From Alcanivoracaceae bacterium (GTDB lineage Bacteria; Pseudomonadota; Gammaproteobacteria; Xanthomonadales; Marinicellaceae), in assembly GCA_016744455.1 (NCBI GenBank), contig JADGEI010000003.1, forward strand, positions 1-64,000: a DNA stretch of 64,000 nucleotides, written 5' to 3'. The notes below the pieces were generated by a model. That model made no database searches. It saw only the letters and a program-made list of their open reading frames with translations, and was not told the DNA's origin. A program made the position numbers and the translations under genes. The stretch's first letter is position 1; every line of letters starts with the position of its first letter. This document shows positions 1 to 6,792 of this stretch, one piece after another.

Positions 1-85
1 TTATGTAACCATGAGCACATTGATCATCGGGGTCATCTTTAACACCCTTTATCCAGTGCGGATCAATTAAATCGAGCGTGATCAT
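1..85 (-). CDS. 5' end of an unknown gene, probably an integron cassette ORF (partial)
   Basis: An ATG on the minus strand at 83-85 opens a frame that runs without a stop to the window edge; 28 residues are visible, beginning MITLDLIDPHW and containing DPDDQCAHG. I do not recognise the family. Its start lies only about 8 nt inside a GTTRRRY-like core site (93-99), and a broken integron integrase diverges from it. That is the usual layout of the first cassette in an integron, where cassette ORFs start very close to the recombination point. The rest of the gene and any attC site lie outside the window, so the cassette assignment is inferred from context. Confidence 0.6.
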   Translation of the reverse strand, partial: MITLDLIDPHWIKGVKDDPDDQCAHGYI

Positions 86-92
86 TATGGAC

Positions 93-99
93 ACCTAAC
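93..99 (-). other. Putative integron recombination core (attI/cassette junction)
   Basis: The minus strand reads GTTAGGT here, matching the integron core consensus GTTRRRY. Recombination occurs between G and TT, so a cassette would begin at about position 98 and its ATG (85) would follow about a dozen bases later. The site is 195 bp upstream of the integrase remnant start (295), a normal attI distance. A seven-base match alone is weak; position and orientation between a divergent integrase and an ORF make it credible. Confidence 0.5.
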
Positions 100-294
100 A
101 ACTTAATATACTTGCATTAGTGCCATATATCGCTTTATTTTTGTTAAAAAATGTATTGTTTTTCATGGTTTTAATAGTAACACAGCCTTATTTCAGATTA
201 AAGTCTTATATTTATGCACTTATATGCGTAATTTTCGTGATATATTTGCACTTGTGCATTTATATACGCAAATAACAGGGTAAAAGTGCATTTT
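100..294. promoter_or_regulatory. Probable attI / promoter region of a decayed integron with direct repeats
   Basis: This 195 bp AT-rich gap separates the divergent cassette ORF and integrase remnant. It holds two similar 17-mers, TGCACTTATATGCGTAA (215-231) and TGCATTTATATACGCAA (255-271), 40 bp apart, and a third partial copy, TGCATTTTATG (287-297), running into the integrase ATG. Direct repeats in this position recall the integrase-binding repeats of attI sites, but they could also be operators of the integrase promoter. I could not identify a convincing cassette promoter. Confidence 0.35.
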
Positions 295-545
295 ATGAAG
301 TTATTAGATAGAGCTAGAACTTTAATATATTTAAACAGTATGGTTTAAATACTAAAAAATCTTATGTTTCTTGGATTAAACAATTTGTTTTATTTCACAT
401 TAAAATTCATCCAGAAAACATGGGGAAGTTTGAGATTGAACAGTTTTTAACCCATTTAGTGACACAGCGCAGTGTTTCAGCATCCACTCAAAACCAAGCT
501 TATTATATTTACTTGAAATTTACTCGACAACTTTATTGGATTTAG
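295..545 (+). pseudogene. intI: Integron integrase (IntI) N-terminal remnant, frameshifted and truncated
   Basis: The frame from ATG 295 gives MKLLDRARTLIYLNS and stops at 346. A shift near 334-339 into the next frame continues with QYGLNTKKSYVSWIKQF, then FEIEQFLTHLV and SASTQNQA, ending at TAG 543-545. These are the hallmark N-terminal (SAM-like, core-binding) stretches of integron-type tyrosine recombinases. The catalytic domain with its R-H-R-Y residues is absent: only about 80 of the usual ~320 residues remain. One frameshift plus loss of the 3' three quarters makes it non-functional. It diverges from the cassette ORF at 1-85, so the cassette array to the left is probably immobile unless another integrase acts on it. 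Confidence 0.82.
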
Positions 546-615
546 TATTAATTACTATGTTTAGATATCATTTGAGTGTAAATTGTTTGTTTGCAATTTG
601 TATCCAAATTAATTC

Positions 616-1269
616 ATGAAAAAGTACTCTAGACTCCATTATCCAACTGTATTATTATTTGTTCAATATATTGTTGTCACCGTAGTGATGATGATTTTAT
701 ATGATGCTGGAAATCGCTATAACCCAAATTTAGGCCATTTTGTTTTGGATCAAAATTACCTCAGTGATTTGGGCCGCAGTGTTAGTTTTGCTGGAGTTGA
801 CAATCCTAGTTTTATTTATTACAGCCTAACTTTAGGGCTTGTAGGTGTTGGTATTTTATTATTTTTTATGCAGATTCAAAATACTATGACTCACAAAGGC
901 AAGTACTTGATCTCAATTGCCGCCTTGGCGTCGGCCGTTGGCTATATTGGCATAGCCATTTATCCAGTTAATTTAGATATCAAAACACATGTTACTTTTG
1001 GCCGTTTAGCCTTTTTTAGCTTTTTTATTACCGCAGTTATTTCACATATCTTGTTGGATAAGCGTACATACAAACTGGCCAACACCCTTTTTTACCTGTT
1101 AAACATCTTGTTGTTTTGCTATTTATTACTTATGTTTTTTGGCCCCAGTTCTAGCCAAGGTGTTTGGGCTTTACAAATCAAAACTATCTCACAAAAAACC
1201 ATGGTATATTCTCAAATACTATTGTGCTTAGGCATTTTACACAATACTGCAATTAAAACATGGGTTTAA
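616..1269 (+). CDS. DUF998-like multispanning membrane protein
   Basis: This 217-residue protein is almost entirely hydrophobic, with about six membrane segments: near residues 10-28, 68-86, 98-116, 130-147, 158-175 and 196-212. The polar stretch DQNYLSDLGR after the first segment resembles the S-D-L-G signature of DUF998 family membrane proteins. No biochemical role is established for that family and none is suggested here. No good ribosome binding site precedes the ATG. The stop codon overlaps the start of rarD by 10 bp, so the two are probably co-transcribed and translationally coupled. The family call rests on recollection of the motif and is moderate. Confidence 0.6.
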   Translation: MKKYSRLHYPTVLLFVQYIVVTVVMMILYDAGNRYNPNLGHFVLDQNYLSDLGRSVSFAGVDNPSFIYYSLTLGLVGVGILLFFMQIQNTMTHKGKYLISIAALASAVGYIGIAIYPVNLDIKTHVTFGRLAFFSFFITAVISHILLDKRTYKLANTLFYLLNILLFCYLLLMFFGPSSSQGVWALQIKTISQKTMVYSQILLCLGILHNTAIKTWV

Positions 1270-2144
1270 CGAAACAACAAAAAGGATTGGCTGCCGGGAT
1301 ATTTTGTTTTGTCTTTTGGGGCTTTGTGCCCATGTATTTTAAATTGATACAAGCGGTGCCTGCCGCAACTATTATCGCTCATCGAATTATTTGGGGAGCA
1401 TTATTTCTCGTGCTGTTTTTGCTGATACGTGAACGCCGTGCACTTTTTAAAAGCATGAAAATCACCAGCAAACAATTATTTGGTTTATTTATTAGTGGTT
1501 CATTGGTTTCTAGCAATTGGTTAATTTTTGTTTGGGCGGTCAATAACAACCAGATACTGGCCACGTCTCTTGGCTATTTTATCAATCCTTTGGTTAATAT
1601 CTTTCTTGGTGTCCTCTTTCTACACGAAAAATTAACCACACCACAAAAAATAGCCTTACTCATTGCTATTGTTGCGACCTTGTCTTATGCTTTGTATCTT
1701 GGTCAACCACCTTGGATTGCTTTATTTTTAGCTGCAACTTTTGGGCTTTATGGTTTTGTTAGAAAAAAATTAGATGTGAGGCCATTGGTTGGGCTTATGT
1801 GGGAAACGATGTTATTAATGCTACCATCATTTATCTATTTATGGGTGTATGCTGAAAATTTACCTAGTGATGTCACGACAAATAGCACAATTATATTATT
1901 AGTGCTTTCTGGGTTAGTTACCGTGCTACCTTTAATTGCTTTCAATTATGCCGCTAAACAACTGCCATTAAGCTTGATTGGTTTCTTACAATATTTAGGT
2001 CCAACAATTAGTTTTTTAACAGCTGTTTACTATTACGGTGAAGCTTTTACCATCGCCCATAAGATTGTTTTTGCTGGTATCTGGCTGGCTTTGTTAATTG
2101 TTAGTTGGAATCCGTTAAGGAGGATGTTAAAACGTAAATATTAA
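1260..2144 (+). CDS. rarD: RarD, EamA-family drug/metabolite exporter
   Basis: A 294-residue inner-membrane protein with ten predicted helices in two EamA halves. The start (KGLAAGIFCFVFWGFVPMYF, then HRIIWGALFLV) is typical of RarD, and PLIAFNYAAKQLPLSLIGFL with QYLGPTISF is the conserved second-half signature. Length matches the family (~295). RarD proteins were named from chloramphenicol sensitivity work, but their natural substrates are not firmly known. It overlaps the upstream DUF998-like gene by 10 bp and is convergent with the glyoxalase gene downstream, only 14 bp away. Membership of the RarD subfamily is secure; the substrate is not. Confidence 0.88.
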   Translation: MGLTKQQKGLAAGIFCFVFWGFVPMYFKLIQAVPAATIIAHRIIWGALFLVLFLLIRERRALFKSMKITSKQLFGLFISGSLVSSNWLIFVWAVNNNQILATSLGYFINPLVNIFLGVLFLHEKLTTPQKIALLIAIVATLSYALYLGQPPWIALFLAATFGLYGFVRKKLDVRPLVGLMWETMLLMLPSFIYLWVYAENLPSDVTTNSTIILLVLSGLVTVLPLIAFNYAAKQLPLSLIGFLQYLGPTISFLTAVYYYGEAFTIAHKIVFAGIWLALLIVSWNPLRRMLKRKY

Positions 2145-2158
2145 CCACTTTATACATC

Positions 2159-2548
2159 TTATTTACCTTGGATAAGCTCAATTTTATAACCATCGGGGTC
2201 TTCAACAAAAGCGATAATTTCATTGCTGCCTTTTAGCACTCCTGCTGGTCGAGTTATGGTTCCGCCCTTTGTATTGATTTCATCACATGCCTGATAACAA
2301 TCCTCTACACTTATCGCTATATGGCCATAACCTTCGCCTAAATTATAGTTATCTACTCCATAATTGTATGTTAATTCTATTACGGCTGTTTTTGATTCAT
2401 CTTGATAACCCAAAAATGCCAAGGTGAATTTTTCCTCTGGCCTGTCAAATGTCCGAAGAAGATTCATGCCTAATATTTCGGTATAAAATTTAATAGATTC
2501 TTGCAAATCACCGACACGTAACATTGTGTGTAGTATTCTTTTCATCAT
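2159..2548 (-). CDS. gloA: Lactoylglutathione lyase (glyoxalase I)
   Basis: A 129-residue VOC-fold enzyme very like E. coli Glo[37 protein letters not shown] and [14 protein letters not shown]. All four metal ligands are present: His in LHTM, Glu in IELTYN, His in YGHIA and Glu in YKIEL. It would convert the methylglyoxal-glutathione hemithioacetal to S-lactoylglutathione in the cytoplasm. Two ATGs are adjacent (2548, 2545); AAGAGAAA just upstream suits the second. It is the last gene of the minus-strand cluster divergent from a TetR regulator, 17 bp after the SMP-30-like gene. A paralogue lies two genes upstream. Confidence 0.93.
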   Translation of the reverse strand: MMKRILHTMLRVGDLQESIKFYTEILGMNLLRTFDRPEEKFTLAFLGYQDESKTAVIELTYNYGVDNYNLGEGYGHIAISVEDCYQACDEINTKGGTITRPAGVLKGSNEIIAFVEDPDGYKIELIQGK

Positions 2549-2565
2549 TTTCTCTTATTGTGGCT

Positions 2566-3603
2566 CTACTGGGAAATAATCCCAATTTGTTGAATTGTTG
2601 CTTTATGTTTCAAGGTTTTTTTCTCTTCTTTGCTTGCAAGCATTAATGCTTTCAGTTTGCTATGCATGACATAAAGTTTATTTTTTCTGATAGTACCTGT
2701 TGTTAAATATACCATTCCAAAGTTATATTGATCTTTTAGCTCTGCAGATTGCCAGTTATCATTACTTGAGATTAAAAAAACTGTTTCGGTAATTTGACCA
2801 GATGCTCGGTTAGCAATAACTATTAATTCATCATTAGTTGTCAAAACCAATCCATCACCGCCGACAAATTTTTGATTTGTTTTTATGGTTGAAATACCTC
2901 TGTTATTATCTAGGGAAATTTTAAATAGCTGACCATCATCCTTTTTTACCACTATTAAATAGCCATCTGGATGATAGACGATGCCATTGAGGCCAATACC
3001 TTCTCCCAAAAATTTATTACTATAGGTAAATACTGATGCCTTACCATCAATGTCAACCTTATAAATTATTGGTGCGAAACTATCAGTAATATAAACATTT
3101 CCTTCTGAATCAAGAGTCATACCATTTGCCAAATGGTATTCATTAGGCATCAATTTCCCTAGATTTATGTATTGAATTTCTTTACCAGTAGTTAAATCAT
3201 AGATTGCGAGTGCTGCCAGTTTTTTTGGCCCTTTTGAGTAAGCACGAACACTATTACCAATATCAGAATTTACCACCAAAAGTCTATTTTGTTTAACATC
3301 GACACGTACAGCTAAGACAGAGTTAAGGCGATTATCCTGGATAAGTACTGTAGCATTTCCATCTAAGTCAACTTCATAGACCGCTCCTTCTCTAAATGAA
3401 CCTACTATAAATTTGTCAGTAATCGGGTTGTAGTCAATACCCTCTGGATACAAGGCTGGTTTACTGATAATTATTGATGGTAATCCTAATCCCCCAAGTT
3501 TTGTTTGAGAATCAGGTGTCATTATTGTAGTTTTTTCATGTAATGAACAAGCCTGTAACACGAGTAAAGACATTAAAACACATACTGTTATGTTTTCTTT
3601 CAT
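2566..3603 (-). CDS. SMP-30/gluconolactonase-like beta-propeller lipoprotein
   Basis: A 345-residue protein with a lipoprotein signal (LVLQAC, Cys at about residue 19), so it is probably membrane-anchored in the periplasm or outer membrane. The body shows repeated propeller-blade strands: LYPEGIDYNPITDKFIVGSF, GNATVLIQDNRL, LANGMTLDSEGNVYITDSF, GLNGIVYHPDGYLIVV. These are typical of SMP-30/gluconolactonase/strictosidine-synthase-like proteins, which hydrolyse lactones or esters or simply bind ligands. The start follows AGAGGATAGTACT and sits 4 bp after the preceding glyoxalase paralogue stop, indicating tight coupling. The fold is well supported; substrate and even enzymatic activity are unknown. 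Confidence 0.75.
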   Translation of the reverse strand: MKENITVCVLMSLLVLQACSLHEKTTIMTPDSQTKLGGLGLPSIIISKPALYPEGIDYNPITDKFIVGSFREGAVYEVDLDGNATVLIQDNRLNSVLAVRVDVKQNRLLVVNSDIGNSVRAYSKGPKKLAALAIYDLTTGKEIQYINLGKLMPNEYHLANGMTLDSEGNVYITDSFAPIIYKVDIDGKASVFTYSNKFLGEGIGLNGIVYHPDGYLIVVKKDDGQLFKISLDNNRGISTIKTNQKFVGGDGLVLTTNDELIVIANRASGQITETVFLISSNDNWQSAELKDQYNFGMVYLTTGTIRKNKLYVMHSKLKALMLASKEEKKTLKHKATIQQIGIISQ

Positions 3604-3607
3604 AGTA

Positions 3608-4006
3608 CTATCCTCTAGTGGCAGGCAATTGAACTAACTCTATTTTGTAACCATCTGGATCTTGGATAAAGGCTATTATTTCATTCAAACCTTTCATCAA
3701 ATGTGCCTCACTGATTATTTTTCCACCTTTCGCTTTTATCTCAACACACGCACGATCACAATCTTCTACTTCAAAAGCTACATGACCATATCCATCACCA
3801 ATATCATATTGATTCACTCCATAATTATAGGTCAGTTCAATCTGGGAGCTTTCTTCACTATTTTCAATTCCCATAAATGCCAAGGTGAATTTATTGACAG
3901 GATCATCATAGGTACTCATTAATTTCATGCCTAATATCTTTGAATAAAAATCTATCGAACGTTTTAAATTACCAACACGTATCATTGTGTATAAAATCTT
4001 TTTCAT
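3608..4006 (-). CDS. Glyoxalase I paralogue lacking the first metal-ligand His
   Basis: A 132-residue VOC-fold protein closely similar to the GloA at 2159-2548: [53 protein letters not shown]. Three of four metal ligands remain (Glu in IELTYN, His in YGHVA, Glu in KIELV). The first, His in the LHTM of GloA, is Tyr here (LYTM). In GloA homodimers the metal is bound by residues from both chains, so this change may alter metal choice, require a heterodimer with the intact paralogue, or shift the substrate. The start has a good AGAGGAAAC site. It lies between the cupin and SMP-30 genes. Activity as a true glyoxalase is uncertain. Confidence 0.8.
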   Translation of the reverse strand: MKKILYTMIRVGNLKRSIDFYSKILGMKLMSTYDDPVNKFTLAFMGIENSEESSQIELTYNYGVNQYDIGDGYGHVAFEVEDCDRACVEIKAKGGKIISEAHLMKGLNEIIAFIQDPDGYKIELVQLPATRG

Positions 4007-4108
4007 TTTTGTTTCCTCTATTTTTAAAGCAAAGTGTTGGCAATAATTTTCACCATATCGTTCATGAAATTAATGAAAACACCAAATTATCACCAACACC
4101 TTTTAATT

Positions 4109-4837
4109 CTATTGCATATTAAATGTTATGACCTTTGCTGGGTTATTCTTCGATGAATTAACAATGGATGCACTTTGACTAGCCATTGTTATATAAAAGT
4201 TTTCACCCGCTTTAATGCTTTGTTTTTTTGAACCTTTTCGGTTAATTTCAATTTCCCCTGACTCTACAAATCCTGCAATTATCATATTATTCACACTAAA
4301 GTCTTTGTGTCCTTTTGCAGCAAACATATGTTCATAAACATCAATTTGACTAATATCAGTTCTATTATTCAGTTTTAGTGTAGATAGTGCTCTACGATCT
4401 ATGAATTCTGTTGGGTCTTTTTCAAAGAGTAAAAATGGTTCTCCTTTTTGTTGAGGGCAAAAGTCTACAAATAAGCTCTCGCCAGTTGCTGATGCATTAT
4501 CAAAACGCATAATTCGTGGCCCTGAGGGTTCGTAAAAGGCCTTTCCTGTTTCCAGCATTTGTGGTTTTTCTCCTTCAACCTGGTAAACAATATCACCCTT
4601 AATCATATAACCTACACAGATTGCAGGATGTGTATGAATAGGGCCAATTTGCCATGGAAAAAAGTGGAAACTTCCCGACTCTATTTGTTCGATATGTTTA
4701 GTTGCAAACTGTGTTGACAACAGTTTATTGCTATCAACTTCGGGTACATTAAACGGTTCTTGTGCATTAATTGTATTGAATCCTGCAAGTAACATTCCAC
4801 AAATAAATGCACCGTTAATTAGTGTTTTTTTAATCAT
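4109..4837 (-). CDS. Exported cupin-domain protein
   Basis: I place the start at 4837 (MIKKTLINGAFICGML), giving 242 residues; AAGGA lies just upstream and a Sec signal peptide ending INA-QE follows at once. Further-upstream in-frame Mets (up to 4951) have no such support. The mature protein carries a cupin motif with GPIHTHPAICVGYMIKGDI and a following GKAFYEPSG, and a second weaker half (FSVNNMIIAGFVESGEIEIN, IKAGENFYITM). HTHP supplies two of the usual cupin metal-binding His residues. Such periplasmic cupins may be isomerases, dioxygenases or ligand sensors; the sequence does not decide. It is the third gene of the TetR-linked cluster, 103 bp before the glyoxalase paralogue. Confidence 0.75.
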   Translation of the reverse strand: MIKKTLINGAFICGMLLAGFNTINAQEPFNVPEVDSNKLLSTQFATKHIEQIESGSFHFFPWQIGPIHTHPAICVGYMIKGDIVYQVEGEKPQMLETGKAFYEPSGPRIMRFDNASATGESLFVDFCPQQKGEPFLLFEKDPTEFIDRRALSTLKLNNRTDISQIDVYEHMFAAKGHKDFSVNNMIIAGFVESGEIEINRKGSKKQSIKAGENFYITMASQSASIVNSSKNNPAKVITFNMQ

Positions 4838-4910
4838 AATTTTTTCCTTTAGTTTTAACTGAGCCATTCTCTTTATAAAGAATGGCATATCTCTATTTAT
4901 TGATTTAGGG

Positions 4911-5369
4911 TTATTTACAAATATTACCTTCATAACGGATAACAACTTCACCTATCGATAAGTCAATCAAACCATAGCTCTTAAATAAACCTTTAACACC
5001 TTTTAAACTTCCGTTGGTTTTATCTTCTTGCACATGGTAAGTTACATTAATCATGTATTGGCTTTCTTTGCCTTTAACTGATGTCAAGACAACATCATCT
5101 TTTGTTGCGACAAGACCACCATCTGATTGCATAAAAATATGCTCCATTGTCATAAAGATACCTGTAGGTGTCTCTTTGCTGCTGGTAATCTCGCCTCGAA
5201 CTGATGAAAATGTACCATTCATCGCTGCAATGATAGATTTTCCTCCATTTACGATATTTCCTAATGCTGAGCCTCCAACATCAATACATTGGTTTTTTGC
5301 AATACTAGCATTGCTGAAAAGCACCATCAGTAATAATGTGACTAATGTTTTATTTGTTTTTTTCATCAT
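4911..5369 (-). CDS. Secreted protein of unknown family
   Basis: Start taken at the ATG-ATG pair 5369/5366, preceded by AAGAGAAAAC; the in-frame Met at 5429 lacks a site. The 152-residue product has a clear signal peptide (KTLVTLLLMVLFSNASIA) and one Cys early (NQCIDVGG) and one at the end (EGNICK), which could form a disulfide. Between them are Gly/Thr-rich, beta-prone segments such as MNGTFSSVRGEITSS. I recognise no domain. It sits in the middle of the TetR-linked cluster between tautomerase and cupin, so it probably works in the envelope on the same compound, but nothing shows how. Confidence 0.7.
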   Translation of the reverse strand: MMKKTNKTLVTLLLMVLFSNASIAKNQCIDVGGSALGNIVNGGKSIIAAMNGTFSSVRGEITSSKETPTGIFMTMEHIFMQSDGGLVATKDDVVLTSVKGKESQYMINVTYHVQEDKTNGSLKGVKGLFKSYGLIDLSIGEVVIRYEGNICK

Positions 5370-5485
5370 GTTTTCTCTTTTGATTTTAATTGTTAATTGT
5401 TTAAAAGTTCCTGTCATATTATTGATCAATTGAAACCTTTAAACAGTTTTTCTATGACCACATACGTGGTAATTAAGTACTGTGT

Positions 5486-5902
5486 TTAACCTTTAGAAAT
5501 GACTTCTCCTAGTTCTTCATTTGTCATGGCTTTACCATCTAGATTCCAAGTTCCATCAACGGCATGAGTCACATTAAAATAAATGTTGTCTTTTGGTTGT
5601 TTTCTACCAGATAATTGGTAAATCACATCTGTAGATTCTTTGGCTACACCAAGTTGTACTTCACGATCAATAAAGGCAAATGATGGTGTCTTGAATTCTA
5701 TCCATGCGCCGGAAACATCCTCTCCACCATAAAAGGTTGTTCCTTTTGGAAGGACTTGAACCATGGCTGTAATATTCGGCGTCATAACCTTATTTCCTGT
5801 CAATCCATGCCACTTCAGCATGATATCTGTTATTTGTTTTATCGCCTGTTTTTCAGTACCTTCTGGGATGACTCCTTCTGTTAAGTGTAATGATAATGGC
5901 AT
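5486..5902 (-). CDS. Tautomerase-superfamily protein
   Basis: A 138-residue protein starting MPLSLHLTEGVIPEGTEKQA, with Pro directly after the initiator Met. This Pro becomes the N-terminal catalytic base in the 4-oxalocrotonate tautomerase superfamily. The pattern (beta strand, helix with AIKQITDIMLKW, then ITAMVQVLPKGTTFYGG) fits the superfamily, though the C-terminal half is longer than in 62-residue 4-OT enzymes. No signal peptide, so cytoplasmic. AGGAG lies 9 nt before the ATG. It is the first gene after the divergent promoter carrying three palindromes, so it heads the TetR-linked operon. The substrate is unknown; the operon company suggests reactive carbonyl or enol compounds. Confidence 0.78.
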   Translation of the reverse strand: MPLSLHLTEGVIPEGTEKQAIKQITDIMLKWHGLTGNKVMTPNITAMVQVLPKGTTFYGGEDVSGAWIEFKTPSFAFIDREVQLGVAKESTDVIYQLSGRKQPKDNIYFNVTHAVDGTWNLDGKAMTNEELGEVISKG

Positions 5903-5937
5903 AATAGTTGCTCCTAATTTTAAATTGTTATCGTAAT

Positions 5938-6011
5938 ATAACGACCGTTATATTATCTTAGAACGGACTTTATATAACGACCGTTATGTTGTCAAGTGTA
6001 ACGACCGTTAT
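5938..6011. promoter_or_regulatory. Three palindromic operators for the divergent TetR regulator
   Basis: The palindrome ATAACGACCGTTAT occurs at 5938-5951 and 5974-5987, and as GTAACGACCGTTAT at 5998-6011. Start-to-start spacings are 36 and 24 bp. The middle copy lies in the spacer of a good minus-strand promoter: -35 TTGACA (minus strand 5995-5990) and -10 TATAAA (5974-5969). The first copy lies just downstream of that promoter's start. The third lies in the -35/spacer zone of the plus-strand promoter. This is the arrangement expected for TetR repression of both its own gene and the divergent operon; the protein-DNA pairing is inferred. Confidence 0.85.
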
Positions 6012-6018
6012 TTTATGA

Positions 6019-6024
6019 TATAAT
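6019..6024 (+). promoter_or_regulatory. -10 element of the tetR promoter
   Basis: TATAAT matches the sigma-70 -10 consensus exactly. It overlaps an in-frame ATG at 6023, which therefore should not be the translation start; the next ATG at 6050 leaves room for a transcript start near 6031. No strong -35 is visible, since the operator copy at 5998-6011 occupies that zone. Confidence 0.65.
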
Positions 6025-6049
6025 GCAATTTTTATTAACTAAACACAAT

Positions 6050-6598
6050 ATGAGATACAAAGACGGACAGAAAACTGAAACGTATCAACGGATATTAACA
6101 GCTGCTGAAAGCTGTTTTAAAAAAGCTGGCTATAACGGTATTGGCGTAGATGGCTTAGCAAAAGAAGCAGGTGTCACATCTGGCGCATTCTATGGGCATT
6201 TTAAATCTAAAATAGCTGTTTTTGCCGAATCTATTGTTGCTGGACTCTCAGAAGTAAAAGAGGCTATTGAAGATTTACAAAAAAAACATAAAGAAGATTG
6301 GTGGCAATATTTTGCCACATTTTATATGACACAAAGACGTACCTGTGATTTAACGCAAAGTTGTGCCCTACAAAGCCTTACTTCTGAGGTCACGCGTGCA
6401 AATGATGATATACGTGAAATATACCAACAAGAATTACTAAAGATTGTCTTAACAGCATGTGAGAAAAATGAACTGAACAGAGATAAAGTTTGGAGCAACC
6501 TAGCGATATTGACAGGTGGTGTAACACTATCACGAGCAGTGAAAGATGATAAAATAGCCAATGAAATTGCTCAAGCAGTTTTGAATAATTTTTTATAG
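6050..6598 (+). CDS. TetR-family transcriptional repressor
   Basis: Starting at 6050 (MRYKDGQKTETYQRIL) the product has 182 residues, normal for the family. The N-terminal helix-turn-helix is clear: ILTAAESCFKKAGYNGIGVD, then LAKEAGVTSGAFYGHFKSK. The C-terminal ligand-binding and dimerisation part contains TCDLTQSCALQSLTSEV, in which two Cys flank the ligand-pocket region and could sense electrophiles or thiol-reactive compounds. The earlier ATG (6023) overlaps a perfect -10 box and is rejected. Three palindromes in the upstream gap (5938-6011) strongly suggest that it represses itself and the divergent six-gene cluster (5902 to 2159). The inducer is unknown. Confidence 0.9.
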   Translation: MRYKDGQKTETYQRILTAAESCFKKAGYNGIGVDGLAKEAGVTSGAFYGHFKSKIAVFAESIVAGLSEVKEAIEDLQKKHKEDWWQYFATFYMTQRRTCDLTQSCALQSLTSEVTRANDDIREIYQQELLKIVLTACEKNELNRDKVWSNLAILTGGVTLSRAVKDDKIANEIAQAVLNNFL

Positions 6599-6792
6599 AA
6601 TTATTTAAGCCAATCTTTGTTTATCTACACTATATACCATTGGTGTGGCACAAAGCTTGATACTTGCCGTAACTTTAATGTGTAAAAAAGAAAGTAAACA
6701 TAGCTACCGAACAAATTTCATAACTCACTCCAAAACTAATAAACCAATCTATTTTGTTTCTGAGTCAAACTAAAATCGCAAGAGTAAGTTGT

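Noticed and set aside
5053-5433. Plus-strand open frame opposite the unknown secreted protein
   Set aside because: It lies antisense to a gene with signal peptide and ribosome site, has no start signals, and its hydrophobic character merely mirrors the opposite strand.
6023-6049. Upstream ATG as start of the TetR gene
   Set aside because: It overlaps a perfect TATAAT -10 box, so the transcript starts after it; ATG 6050 fits the family N-terminus.
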